Positions 35,664-47,459 of a stretch of 64,000 bases of DNA are shown in pieces; positions within the stretch are counted from its first letter, which is position 1, and each line of letters begins with the position of its first letter. Source of the DNA: Dreissena polymorpha (lineage: Eukaryota > Mollusca > Bivalvia > Myida > Dreissenidae); NCBI RefSeq assembly GCF_020536995.1, contig NC_068358.1:43261585-43325584 (forward strand). The letters run 5' to 3'. The notes under the pieces were generated by a model. It ran no database searches, had not been told where the DNA came from, and saw nothing but the letters and a program-made list of their open reading frames with translations. The translations under genes were made by a program, and so were the position numbers.

Positions 35664-36237
35664 ATAGCTATTTAGTTGTTTTTGGGGCGATTGCCTTCTG
35701 CAATTCGCCCCATAGATAACATACTATACGTATACCGAAGAATGTACTCCGTTACTGCATTTAACCACATTGCATCCAGATTCTGCATTCGCAAACAAAA
35801 TAGCTCCGATGAGCGCGTTCCTTCCATAGCAACGTCTCGCTGTGGCATAAGCACCCGAAATATCGGTTCAATACTGAACTATCTACACTTAACCGATACA
35901 GCGCACTTATTTTATTTCGTTTAAGAAATAAACTGCGTCCGCGTTATGGGCGATACAATTTAATTACCACGCGCTACATTTTTTTACTGTCAAAGTAAAC
36001 ATCTCAATGTTCTGTGCGCTACAAAGTTTTCATATAACAATTCGCCCGTGCTTTTCACGCCAGTTCTGAACTGTTTATCACAAGTATATGTGTGTGTGTT
36101 TAATTAATGAACTGAATTTGCTAATGTACCTTAAGATGTTATTCCTATTATGTAATTCGATTTATTCATTCGTCAAACAAATATTTTTGTTCGTAAATGA
36201 CAACTGTTTGGGTAGCCTGAAATACCGAAACTAATAG
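35664..36237. other. Intergenic stretch, no gene recognised
   Basis: Contains a small hairpin (ggggcgattgcc ... ttcgcccc near 35682-35712) and otherwise nothing I can name. Confidence 0.4.
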
Positions 36238-36760
36238 CAGGGGCGTAGGTAATGGAGATGCAGGGGAGGCGGCCGGCAGGAGACTAGGCGGCCGCCTCCC
36301 CAATATTTCGGCTAGTCACGCGCCGTCAGTGCAGAAGCCATGTGTCCCCTCTCCGTCTGCTCCGAGGTTGCCAATAGTGATGTGTCAATATCCCTTGTTA
36401 GGTGTCATAAACCAGGGGCCCGGGTAAATGTCATTGCGTTAATAGTTTTATTGTTCTTTTCCGTGATTGCACTGTCGGTGTTTTGATTAAGGACAGGCTT
36501 TTCTTTTAATTGAACGCTTTAGTTCAAAGGTAAATGCCACTTAAAACAATTATGAGTAAATATATGCGTGAAAAAATTAATTTGACTGAAAATATTTGTG
36601 TTTTCTAAGTACAACAGTTATTATTTGATAAGAAATCAGTGAAACAATATCATATATGTAATTGTTTAATGTTCAAAATGAGTATTTCCTTATCAGCCTC
36701 GAAATTTTGCTTTTCCTAAGCGTACATTCGGGAAGAAAAAGCCAGAACAGCGTTCATTTA

Positions 36761-36916
36761 AGGATTGATTCTTATTTTTCGGGCGTTTATGCCGTATGAA
36801 CGCTCAGGGCGAGTTTTGAACATTCCGTGAAGCGCGCTAGCGCTTCTCGGTATATTTTCAATACTCGCCCTGAGCGTTCATACGGCATAAAAGCCCGAAA
36901 AATAAAATTCAATCCT
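36761..36916. mobile_element. 156-bp palindromic MITE
   Basis: AGGATTGATTCTTATTTTTC on the left meets its inverse on the right. The arms (cgtatgaacgctcagggcga) are almost perfect to a small centre, agcgcgctagcgct. Flanking TA on each side may be the target duplication. Confidence 0.8.
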
Positions 36917-37484
36917 TATATTCATATTTGTCCTTTGATTTGAAACAATTAAAACATATCAGAGCTTAAAAACAACTCAGAATTGTATGCTTTTAGGGAG
37001 GCAACACATGTTGTAATCTTAGTTTCGGAAACAGCCAGTACCCGCCCCTTAAAGTTTTGTTATTCATTATTCCTGCGCGAAGAAAAGGAGTTCTAAAGTA
37101 TTACTATTAATTATAATTACACGTAGCATATTATTTGGAAAATTAAAACATCGATTGCAGCTGAAACTGTGCTGTAGAATATATTAATGCCATTATTTAA
37201 GCTTTGACAGGGGTCATAAAAAAATAATTTAGTATTAACGACACGTTTACCTCAATGGCAACTTTAATCCAATGCTATTTTAACAATAAAGTTACAACAA
37301 CGATATACACTTCCAGTGTCTGTTATTAAGGTGTTATGCATGACAAACACACAATCCGAAAAACGTTTTGGATTCGTTCGATGCTTTAAACAAATATTTA
37401 ACTGTAAAAATCCATCACGTCCATATTGTTTTCGTAAAATGTTTCGTCACCGAAATGACGTCACACGAGATATGTCATAAATTG

Positions 37485-38590
37485 CGTATTCAATTGATTG
37501 ATTGATTGATTTTATTTGGTAAACATATGAACATTACATAGTAACTACATAATGCAGACAATATAAATATATTATCACAGCAATATACATAGCAAACCAT
37601 GGAATGCACACACAATACCAAGGATAACACAAAAAGAGAAAAATGATTTTCACTTATTTCCATTGTGGTCCTTGATATTTGTGGCAGTAACCATGAAACA
37701 GTCATGTATATGTATCACAATATGTACTGTTTAATAAAGTATATTACTGATTAAGAATGAACAAATATAATCACATGTTCATTATTATCACAGAAGTTGC
37801 ATAAGAAAGTTACACACTGCATATGTAGTTAATAAACACACTTTGTAGCATACTATAAATTTAAGAATAATTATGAGATCCTTGCATCTTATTGATCATA
37901 AGACTTAAAAATGTATCACAGTATTTTAACAGAACATAAAATTCATAATAAAAATTATACTATTAAAAGCTATAAAGACTCTAAAAACTGTTTCTTGATG
38001 GCACCCTTGATAAGGCTTGAAATTGTTAGGTTTAGGTACATCCCTGATGTTTTAAGGAAGATTGTTCCATAAACAGATACCATTATATGTAAATGTTTTA
38101 GAACCAAAACTTCCTACTCTTGGTTTGGAAAAACGACCAGAGTCTTCAAATGTAAAATTTTCAGCAAAATGATCAGATTCTGGCTGAGCTACCATTTTAG
38201 ACGTAGTACAACGATTATGTACGCCAGACACTGGCTTAAAATTCTCACCCATATACTCTGGTGCAAGGCCATTTTTAATCTTATGTACGTGACAAAGTAT
38301 GATCTGTTCTACTCGTTTTGAAACAGGCAGCCAACCTAAATGTGAAAACTGTTCTTGACCAACATGTGATCTGTTATCCATATTCAGAACAAACCTAATC
38401 ATCTTGTTTTGTGTAGTTTGAAGCCTTTTTTTAAGTGATGAAAATAAAATACGGAAAGCTGGTTCGGTAATATATTTTTTAAGAAATATTTTACAATTAA
38501 GAAAATTGATGGGATAAATCGAGACATCGAGAAATGAAACATCACAGAAACAAAAGTAAACAAACGGGTAATGTTTATTCATGTTTGTTA
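37485..38590 (-). mobile_element. 5'-truncated LINE (reverse-transcriptase C-terminus and 3' tail)
   Basis: On the minus strand an open frame (38582-38052) reads LQTTQNKMIRFVLNMDNRSH, FSHLGWLPVSKRVEQIILCH, KIKNGLAPEYMGENF and FGSKTFTYNGICLWNNLP. This is the C-terminal block typical of CR1/Jockey-like non-LTR reverse transcriptases. A non-coding 3' region follows and ends in (AATC)n at 37489-37510, the usual short-repeat tail. The catalytic part is missing, as expected for a 5'-truncated insertion. Confidence 0.8.
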
Positions 38591-39459
38591 CTATATTTAC
38601 AAAAGTAGTGCGGTCACGGTACTGGTCATTGAATAACTACGCGTCAGCATCTTGTAACCATTGGTCCGATTTTAGAAGCCACGCCTTCGAAGGCGGTATC
38701 GCCGGGCTTACGGGTTATGCCAAATAAACTCGTTCATTTTCCTACAGAAAATTAATGGTGAATGTTAATATTCCAATCTAGTTGGTTTGATTCGTTCACA
38801 TGGCTACACTTCGATGAGGTATGTATATTAGTATTAAATTTTAATTTGCGACCGTTCTTACCTTTTATGAACCTAACGTCGATCTAAATACAAACGAAAT
38901 TTAGAAAAAAAAAACACAACATACAAATAATACCCGTATTGTTGCTTAATAATGTTTTTTTTATTATTATTATCATTAATATTTAACACATAGTTTATTA
39001 CATCAATGCTATTCTTTTCAGAGCCGGGACCTTGCGTCCGCCTCCCCAATGTTTGGAGGTTATCTATGCCCCTGTTTTATCATATGTTTTATAAGCTTCT
39101 CATTTTTTAATAAAATGTAAAAATATTTTAAGAACAACATCAGCAAGAGTTTTGTTTTTCCATTGAGATACTATTTTTAGAACAAGCACATGCGCATCAG
39201 AAGGGCGATATTATGAGAACCATGGTACATAATAAAGAGTACTACAGGGAGCTTAGTCTAGCCAGTATTTTGTCAAAACAATTTCGATTTAAATGCAGTT
39301 TTCAGTTTTATGTCCAAGAACACACGTTCAACTTTAGATTGACATGTAAAACATGCGTGTTTTTGTGTGTGTATTTGTTCCCTTCCAAATTGTGTATGTA
39401 TTCATTAAGAGGGCAGATATTACAGGGCAACATGCTATATTTCATCATAAGAACAAAAT

Positions 39460-39690
39460 TAATGTTCTTAACATGTTTCATGAAGATTTGACAATAAATG
39501 TGACTTCTAGAGCGTTAACAATGTTTTACAATAGCCATATAAGGAAAACTGCCCTGACCACTGGTGGCCATGTACTTCAACTGACCATAACCATTTTCAA
39601 CCTCAGCTTAGGTATGATTAGAACAAAAGTTTCGGACACAGTTTCATTTAGATTGGACCATAAATGTGTTTACAAGCTTTTTCTTTAATT
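39460..39690 (-). repeat. Fragment of the H2/H6 Helentron-like tandem unit
   Basis: Minus-strand matches to the H6 unit: the plus strand here reads tttcatgaagatttgacaat, tctagagcgttaacaatg and atagccatataaggaaaa. About one to two units with no termini, an isolated remnant. The plus-strand ORF is non-coding. Confidence 0.6.
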
Positions 39691-39718
39691 TTACAGTGAC
39701 ATAGTTTTTTTGGTAATG

Positions 39719-41741
39719 TAACGACTCGCCCCCTTAACGACTCGCCCCATAACGACTCGCCCCACTTTTTATAACGACTCGCCCCACATGTATAACGACT
39801 CGCCCCACATATATAACGACTCGCCCTATCAAAATAAAATGTTATATTATATACGGTAATATAAATGAAATCAATTCATAATATGAATTTAAGGTTCGGC
39901 ATTGTTTGATAACCATCGTTCAGCGGTTTTTTGCCTTATACCTGACCTTAATGACGTCTATTGCAGGCATATTCTGAAAAGTAATAATTTTTATTTTATG
40001 ATTTTTTTACATCTTTGTTCAGTGACAATATTATCATAAAGCAAGACTATTGGGTATCGGTACATTTGTCTCATGTCATACTTTCCTTTATATTTATAAA
40101 AAGAAGCAAAGGCTAAGATCATATCGACAATTAAAGATTCCCAGGTTAAATTACTCAAGAATTTAGGGATTATCGTTATAAAGAGACCGATGAATTAACA
40201 ACATAATTGACAGGTACATTACCGCGGGCGGATGATGACAATCAACAATACATGTGTCATAATCGCGAAAGCGTGAATACCTTGCTTCGTGGTAAAGATA
40301 TTTTCATATATACGGGTATTGAAAGGTAAGAAAAATGAAAAAAGGTCTTTGCCGAAATTTATTTTTTGCAGAAATTTTACGGACACAATTCATCTGTAAG
40401 ATAATTTTTTATTTATAATTTTAAAATTACCATTATAATCTTAAATCTACCTATTTATTACCTGTTGATCTGAATACACAACACACGTTTTAAAAATCTT
40501 TTTTCATACTATAAAAATGCGTATCAGTCCTTTTGTGTTTTTCACACAAACTTTACTTTAAAATGCTAATCAAATGGCGTTTCTTTTAAATTTTGGTGTG
40601 AATAATTAGCGCGGAAAGTTTTCAATGGTTTCAAATAAACATTTAACGCTAATTAAATGGCGGTTCTTTTAATTTGTAGGTGTGAACAATTACCGCGGAA
40701 AATTTGCAATGGTTTCAAATAAACAAGAAACCATTTGTGATAAATCAATTAATTCCACGATTTGTTTAATTACTTAAATGGTTATAACTTTAATTGAGTA
40801 ATACGTGCCACTGCGGAGTTTAGTATTTAAAGATGTATACATGATTATAGTATACCATTATTTTAAATTGATAATTCGACTAACACCATGCCTGCGCTTT
40901 GCACTCTGTATTTGCAGCGCAGCTGCTGGACTTGTGTTCAGCCATGTACGGACCTGTGCAAATAGTTGTTGTTGTTTGTGTAAATAGTGTTTACATTTGT
41001 TATGAATAAAACGTTTGAAAAAATTCATTTTCATAAATTCAATGTTGATAATATTAAGATATAATTATATTGATTACCCGGTACTGATGTATTACTGTCT
41101 TTTTGTAAATTTTTCTTATTATATCAATGTATTGATATTATTATACACACTGCGTAACTTTCTCTTTTTATAAGTTGTTGTTGTTGTTGTATATAAGTAC
41201 ATAAGTATCTAATAAACCATCAACACAAAAAAAGTTTTTCTTATATATTTCTCTTTCTATTCATCTGTACTGTTTACATTTAACATAGATGCTAAAAATG
41301 TAACAATAAAAATGATGGGACGAGTCGTTATATATTATATACGTAAAAACATAGTTATGTAACTGTGGTAACGCATAATATTAATTGCAAGAGTTGATAA
41401 AATTCCAGGTGTAGAAATCTTGAACATATCATGCAGGATGCGATACAGTATTCCAGTTTCTGTTGAAAGTTCCTGAAAAAGGTGATTGTTAAAGTAAAGC
41501 ATTTTAACAAATTTCATCAAACTTCTAATTTGCCAAATCTTAAGATATTTTTTCAATACCCCACCAGTTTTTACCGACTTAAAACACAATAAAATCGAAA
41601 TTAAATAAAAATCCTACCATATAAGTAATGATGGGGCGAGTCGTTATCTATGTGGGGCGAGTCGTTATAAAAGTGGGGCGAGTCGTTATAAAAAGTGGGG
41701 CGAGTCGTTATGGGGCGAGTCGTTAAGGGGGCGAGTCGTTA
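39719..41741. mobile_element. 2.0-kb foldback-like element with tandem subrepeats in each terminus
   Basis: Each end is built from six copies of TAACGACTCGCCCC, spaced by the same series of short linkers (none, A, ACTTTTTA, ACATGTA-like). The right end is their reverse complement over about 110 bp. A seventh copy lies inside at 41315-41330. The interior is AT-rich and contains a roughly 105-bp direct repeat (40565-40730, gtttcaaataaaca). No transposase is seen. The flanks tggtaatg and gtaaaccg give no clean target duplication. Confidence 0.75.
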
Positions 41742-42149
41742 GTAAACCGTTTTTTTTATCTCTAGAGACCCAGTTTCGAACTTGTCCAAGATTATTGGGG
41801 CACGTGTTCTTACCAAATTCCATGAAGATTTTGCTTTGTAACCACATATGCTTTCATGTTGTGACAGTTTCAAAGTGTAAAACCATGTGTCTTTATAGCT
41901 AGATATTTAATACCGGTAATGTTCTTTCATGGGTATCTTCCACACTTATGAACTTGTGTTGTCATAGGGCAACTATTACCTAGCTTTATTATTTAAATTA
42001 TTTTACGGTGTGTATATATATTTTAGGGATGCAAAAGGTAACAAAAAACACTGTTAACCTTTTGCCGTAACCGGTTATTAACATGTACATAAAAACGGAA
42101 GTAATTTGAGATCACATGCGTTGATAACATATCAGTTTCTTAATAAAAA

Positions 42150-42330
42150 TGCATTATAATGCAAAATGAGCATTCCTAAACAGCCTCGAAATTCTGCTTT
42201 TCCTAAGCGTACACAAATAATACTCGTATTGTTGCTTAATAATGTTTTTTATTATTATCATAAATATTTAACACAATTTTTTTTACATAAACAATGTTAT
42301 TCTTTTAAGAGCCGGGACCTTGCGTTTTAA
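42150..42330 (+). repeat. Short relative of the 36238-39075 element
   Basis: Joins sequence matching 36700-36730 (cagcctcgaaattctgcttt) directly to sequence matching 38940-39030 (tattgttgcttaataatg, agagccgggaccttgcg). It looks like an internally deleted derivative. Confidence 0.55.
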
Positions 42331-43318
42331 AAATTTATTGTAAGGATGTTATTATGATAATATATTTGAAAAAGACCACAGATAGTGTAATTTGTACATT
42401 ATTATCATCATTTATATCAACAAAAACCAAGTATAAAACGTGAACAATAGTGCATTGATATCGAAGCTATAGTTGCGCTTTTTTAAACAAATAAAACACC
42501 CATAGTATATTGTTTAAAACTTATAAACAACAGGTATTACATACTTTTATAAATTATTTTATAAGCCAATGGAAAAAATATTGGTATAAATAATATTTAA
42601 AATGTTATTTTATAATGAATACTGTAAACATGCAATTATAAACAGAGACGTAAATAACATGTTACGTCTAGAGCTGTTATAAATCACTGTTATGTTTTTC
42701 AAATTGGACGCTACAGTGGAAAACTTGCGAGAAGGCGGATTTCACTCAACAAACAAGTAGGCGAAAACGCGAATATTTATGCGTGTCCATTTTTTCTTAT
42801 ATATCACATATAGAAAAATGGAAAAATTGCAGTTTGCCTAAGGCCAGTATTTTTTAATTTTCTGTTTTACGGGAAATTTTTCAAAAAAATTGAGTCGGGG
42901 GGGCTAAATAAAAATAAAAATAAAAGCATGAAAAGTTAGCAGTCTACCAAAAAAATAAAAATAAAACTGTCTTAACCGATAATTTTTTTTATTTTAGAAA
43001 ATTTAAAATTCAGCCAATTTAACCTTATGTATACTTGCATTAACCTTTACGTGTTTTATATATATCTCATTACACTGTTGTAGAAGCTTTTATAATAATA
43101 GTAAACATATGTTTATATATATATTTATAGGTAAACGCACCTTTCGCATGTATTATACTATATTGCTTTAATAGGGACAATCAAACACGCCAGGTGTGTA
43201 GTGTAGTGTAGTGATCATTACACTTTTGTTGAGTGTATATCATATGTATGTTTATAACAAATATAGCATGCATTTGACTTTAATAAAAAAGACTTGAACA
43301 CGTTTTACATTGTTTAAT
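42331..43318. other. AT-rich intergenic stretch
   Basis: No gene seen. At 42838-42872, taaggccagtattttttaat starts a block whose reverse complement is at 47025-47062. The two could be the ends of one element or two separate copies of one repeat. Confidence 0.35.
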
Positions 43319-43563
43319 AGCTTTAACAACCAACTTTGTAACTTTCATCCATGGGTGGAATATGCACACTAAAAATACTCTTTAATATACAACAGACTTG
43401 CTTTATATCATAGCTTTAACAACCAACTTTGTAACTTTCATCCATGGGTGGAATATGCACACTAAAAATACTCTTTAATATACAACAGACTTGCTTAATA
43501 TCATAGCTTTAACAACCAACTTTGTAACTTTCATCCATTGGTGGAATATGCACACTAAAAAAT
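43319..43563 (+). repeat. 93-bp tandem repeat, 2.6 copies
   Basis: The copies start at 43319, 43412 and 43505 with agctttaacaaccaacttt and are almost identical. That suggests a recent duplication. Confidence 0.95.
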
Positions 43564-44101
43564 AATACGATAATTTGTATCAATCATGAGAAAAAAAAAG
43601 AGCCAGTAACAGGAAAATGGACCTTAGGACGATTGCGACCGTTTTGGCTCCAAAAGAGCAGTCTGATAAGGATCCAAACTTGAACTGATCTTGTTCCAAA
43701 CTTTGGGTAGTGAAAGTTCTAGTGCATAAAATGTGAATATTTCATTTAAGAAACCGAGAGTTATACAGTTTAATATGAAAACATGTGCTGCATTTCATTT
43801 TCTTATGCAGAGAGTTTATAGTGTTTATATATGTAAAGTGAACACAAAATATGTAACGTTCATATCCATTCATATCCATGATCAAGAAAACTATCAATAT
43901 AATAATGGCTTAAACAACATACATATTATTTTTCACTATGTCCTAAATTAACAAAACAATACAAACACGATGACTTACAAGGAACTCAATATATGATACC
44001 ATACAACAGTTTGTGTTGCAATCGTGCTTCCACCTATATCTCCCACATATAAACATCTCTGAATTCGTAACATCTAAATAATAAAATTTGAAATACAAAT
44101 G

Positions 44102-44353
44102 CAACAAGTGTTCCGCAGTGGGAGACATATGCCCCGAATCGTGGCCTTGACCGTGACCATGACCTAGTGACCTTAAATCAATAAGGGGTCATCTGCCAGT
44201 CATAATCAATGTACCTATGAAATTTCATGATCCTAGGCCTAAGCATTCTTGAGATATCATCCTGAAACCATTTGGTGGACGGACGGACCGACCGACGGAC
44301 CGACCGACATGTGCAAAACAGTATACCCCCTCTTCTTCGAAGGGGGCATAATA
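44102..44353 (-). mobile_element. Minimal Helentron/HINE-like element H8 (single unit)
   Basis: On the minus strand the left end ATGCCCCCTTCGAAG closes as a hairpin with AGAGGGGGTAT. A GTCC/GTCGG short repeat (44275-44310) follows, then one body unit with aggcctaggatcatgaaat and gtcactaggtcatggtcac, related to the H5 unit. The right end is GGGGCAT followed by a weak hairpin and CTTGTTG. It has the architecture of its class with only one repeat unit. Confidence 0.6.
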
Positions 44354-45655
44354 ATCATCAAAAATCATTTTTTGAAAACAACATGTTTGATGACCACAAT
44401 ACATCTCACAAAACAAAATCAATATCGAAATGTATTTAACGTTTGTATTTGTAAATGTCACTTTACATGAGTGCAAAAATTATCCTAGAAAATCCAGAGA
44501 GTAAAAGGTTGGACATTTATAATAATTGCATGCACATGTGTAACTATTTCACAATCGGTTTGATTGGTAACATGTACTATTTTTAAATATTAAGAATAAT
44601 AAGAGAATATGGAAAAAAGTTTTTAAGTAACAATGACCCAGCTGGCCCAAAATGCAATTCATGGCTAGGTGCCTGTTGTTGGCCGAAAACCTCAACTTTA
44701 ATGTCTAAGTACAAAAAGTACAATATTAAAGGGGCATACTTCTGCTAAATGGCAGGTTTGATATATATTAAAGGCCTTGGAGTGTTTCTTATCATGGTGA
44801 TCTCGAAAACATGTATACAGTGTTAAGTATGCAATTCTAAATGTATGACTTTAGAAGAAACAAACATATAACTGTTGCAGGCAGTACAAGTACAAAAAGA
44901 GGAATAATTGTGCAAAATTGGTGTATTGAGTTAAGTTTGTATATGGTGTGATTTCTAGTGCATCGCGCATGGCAATTCTTTAAAGTGACCTGATTTAAGA
45001 TATGCGCAACTTCATTTGTCATACATGCGAACAACAAAGACGCAGATAAGCCTGTGTATTAACACTGTCTAATCAGCGTATTTTTTGCCACTGCATCATT
45101 ACTATAGAAATTAGTACAAATTACAAATTTATTTGTTTGCATAGTCGACATTACTTGTCGTGAAATGCTGCCTCATATTGTGAAAATAGGGGATATAACT
45201 TCGAGTTGTATATGCTTTTATCAAGTGCTATTATCTAAAAGTTTCCTTTTATTTGTTTTGTTATAAACTTTTCTCATTGTGATATCGCAATTTTCTTTGA
45301 CTTAGTTAAGATTATTTACTATATATTTATTGTATACATTCAATATTTGCATGTACAATGCGTATTTATATACTCCATAACTTTGATTTCTATTGATTGT
45401 TGTAATTGTTGTTTGGCGAAATAAATTTACATTTTCATATCTCACTTGTTTACACCCTTTATATACTATGCACGAATCGGATTTCCAACCACGACGAAAC
45501 ATAAACCAGACTGCAAATTCCGTGACAACGACTACACGAGCCAGTCTAAACGCTAGAAATTTCGGAATCTGCACGTAGATCAATAATAAATCCATATATT
45601 TATGTGTCATAACAGCCGTACGGCTAGACAATCTCCATAGGAACAGCTATACGAA
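44354..45655. other. Intergenic stretch, no gene recognised
   Basis: Several short frames are open on both strands but none shows a domain, signal peptide or splice context. Confidence 0.35.
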
Positions 45656-45740
45656 TAGAGCCGTATGACTAGCCTCTTGTCTACCAGTACGGGGCCGTAC
45701 GGCTAGCCTCTTGTCTACCCGTACGGGGCCATACGATTAG
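45655..45740 (+). repeat. About 36-bp minisatellite, two to three copies
   Basis: Units read ggccgtacggctagcctcttg, then tctacccgtacgg. The motif CCGTACGG is palindromic. Copies are imperfect. Confidence 0.7.
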
Positions 45741-45784
45741 CCACTGCCAATAAAAAAAGCATGTTAAATTAGTTAATTTGCTAC

Positions 45785-46180
45785 TGTTGTGAAATAAGGT
45801 CACTTCCAACAGCCTTGCTGTTGGGCTAGCTTTTTAGCGACGTAGTTAAGGTGTCGGACTACCACTCTGGAGGTCGTGGGTTCGATCCCCGGCTTGAGCT
45901 CAGTATTTTCACATTAATGGCGACGAGGCAAAAAAGAACTGTGAATGCGGGAATGGGTCTGAGCTGTTTAATGGTTTCTGGGAGGGCCATGCGGATGCAA
46001 GACATGCTGTAGCGGGCGTGTCTGGGCCTTGAAACATTAAAAGGGGAGGAGTGTAGTGAAATAAGGTCACTTCCAACAGCCTTGCTGTTGGGCTAGCTCT
46101 TTAGCGACGTAGTTAAAGTGTCGGACTACCACTCTGGAGGTCGTGGGTTCAATCCCCGGCTTGAGCTCAGAATTTTCACA
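45785..46180 (+). mobile_element. TRIM-like element (short LTR-retrotransposon derivative)
   Basis: Two 129-bp direct repeats (45785-45913, 46052-46180) begin TG and end CA, like LTRs. They enclose 138 bp of non-coding sequence. Just after the first repeat is TGGCGACGAGG, placed as a primer-binding site, and just before the second is the purine run aaaaggggaggag, placed as a polypurine tract. Each repeat holds a tRNA-like segment with a B box (gggttcgatcc). It carries no coding sequence. No clear 5-bp target duplication is seen. The repeats are very similar, so the insertion is probably not ancient. Confidence 0.6.
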
Positions 46181-46189
46181 ATACTACTG

Positions 46190-47440
46190 TGTCAAGAAAA
46201 AATAATGAAAAATTTGGAATTCATAGGTTTGGATACTATACGCCTTTTCTGGTGACTTTGACTGACATATGAACATTCGGAACCAATGTTATTTTCTTCA
46301 GAAGCTGTGTTGCATACGTTTTTCTAAATGAAAAATATATATGGGTGGGTGGAGAATGGAATTATTGATGCAAGTACATGTGGTCCAGTACTCATGTTCA
46401 TCATATTAAAGAAACGTAAAGTAGTACTTCATGGACATTTTTGGGATGTTAATGTTTATCAATAAAATATTACAGGATCTACATTTTAATAAATATGCAT
46501 GTTTATTAAACCTACCCAAAACTTTTCAACACATCGAATGTTATAGATGGCGACACCTCTGCATCGTCTGCAAAAACGCTAGTTATTTTTAAATTTGTAT
46601 TACTTAATATGGGAATGATGTCAACGATTCTGTTCAGAAGATTTACTTTTCTTATTGAGATAGTTTCAGTTCCGTTTTAATTATTTTAAATTTGAAATAC
46701 GCTACGTTTGTCTCATTGTTGTTTAAATCCGCTATTTCCGAAATGCAATATAAAAATCATTTGTTAAGTACTCACCGATTGGCTAATAGCGTGTGGTATA
46801 TGCTGCAATAACCAATGAAAATCGCTGACGCTTTACATGTCGACTGCGCACAACGAAACAACCCGTATTATAAAAACAAATTTTGAACAACACTTTCGGC
46901 AAACTGCGCATTTTTATTTTTAGTTTAGGATAAAATACCAGGTCGGCGGGTGATATGTAAATAAAAAAAACGAAAATGACTTTTATTTTTATTTGTATTT
47001 GTCGAAAAATAGGGTCGGTCGCTCCCGTAAAACAGAAAATTAAAAAATGCTGGCCTAAAATGGTCTATAAGAAAACGTACGCTTATGGGGGTCTCTACGC
47101 GTAAACTGTTGACTTTTTTCACTAAAGATAAATGTTTTCCATTTAGACATACAAATAAAACATAATAATAATAAAACATGTGTATGGTTTTACCGTTATG
47201 AAATAGATTGTAGTTTTACAGTAAATTGTTTAAGGATTGGAACTTGTATATTGTGACCCTATTCTTATAGGTTACAGTATACTAAATAACCGTTTCATGT
47301 AGTACTCTCTAAAAAAATATCATAACTGACAGGAAGGCATGTTTTACACTTTTTACTATTTTTCGGGTGTTATCTTTCGGAGATAATGGTAGGGCGTGAA
47401 TAGGTGTTCACTACTGAATCCATGAAACATGATAAACTTG
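46190..47440. other. Intergenic stretch with dispersed repeat pieces
   Basis: At 47025-47062 is the reverse complement of 42838-42872 (cccgtaaaacagaaaattaa). At 47055-47110 a block (ttatgggggtctctacg) recurs in direct orientation at 48715-48750. No gene is seen. Confidence 0.4.
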
Positions 47441-47459
47441 AAGACTATAGTAAACCATT

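Larger units (their letters stand above)
36238..39075. mobile_element. TIR element with hAT-like ends, carrying a nested MITE and LINE fragment
   Basis: The left end CAGGGGCGTAGGTAA and the inverse of the right end, CAGGGGCATAGATAA, agree at 13 of 15 positions, and GGGGAGGCGG follows inward on both sides. The left end also has a perfect 13-bp hairpin (GGGGAGGCGGCCG/CGGCCGCCTCCCC). No target duplication is evident, so the borders may not belong to one insertion. A shorter relative joining its two end regions lies at 42150-42330. Nested inside are a palindromic MITE (36761) and a LINE 3' end (37485). Confidence 0.45.

Noticed and set aside
40805-40987. Small Cys-rich ORF
   Set aside because: It sits in the interior of a foldback-like element, has no signal peptide and its cysteines do not match a known spacing.
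45838-45900. Functional tRNA gene
   Set aside because: B box is good, but the segment is part of each terminal repeat of a TRIM-like element and does not fold convincingly into a full cloverleaf by eye.
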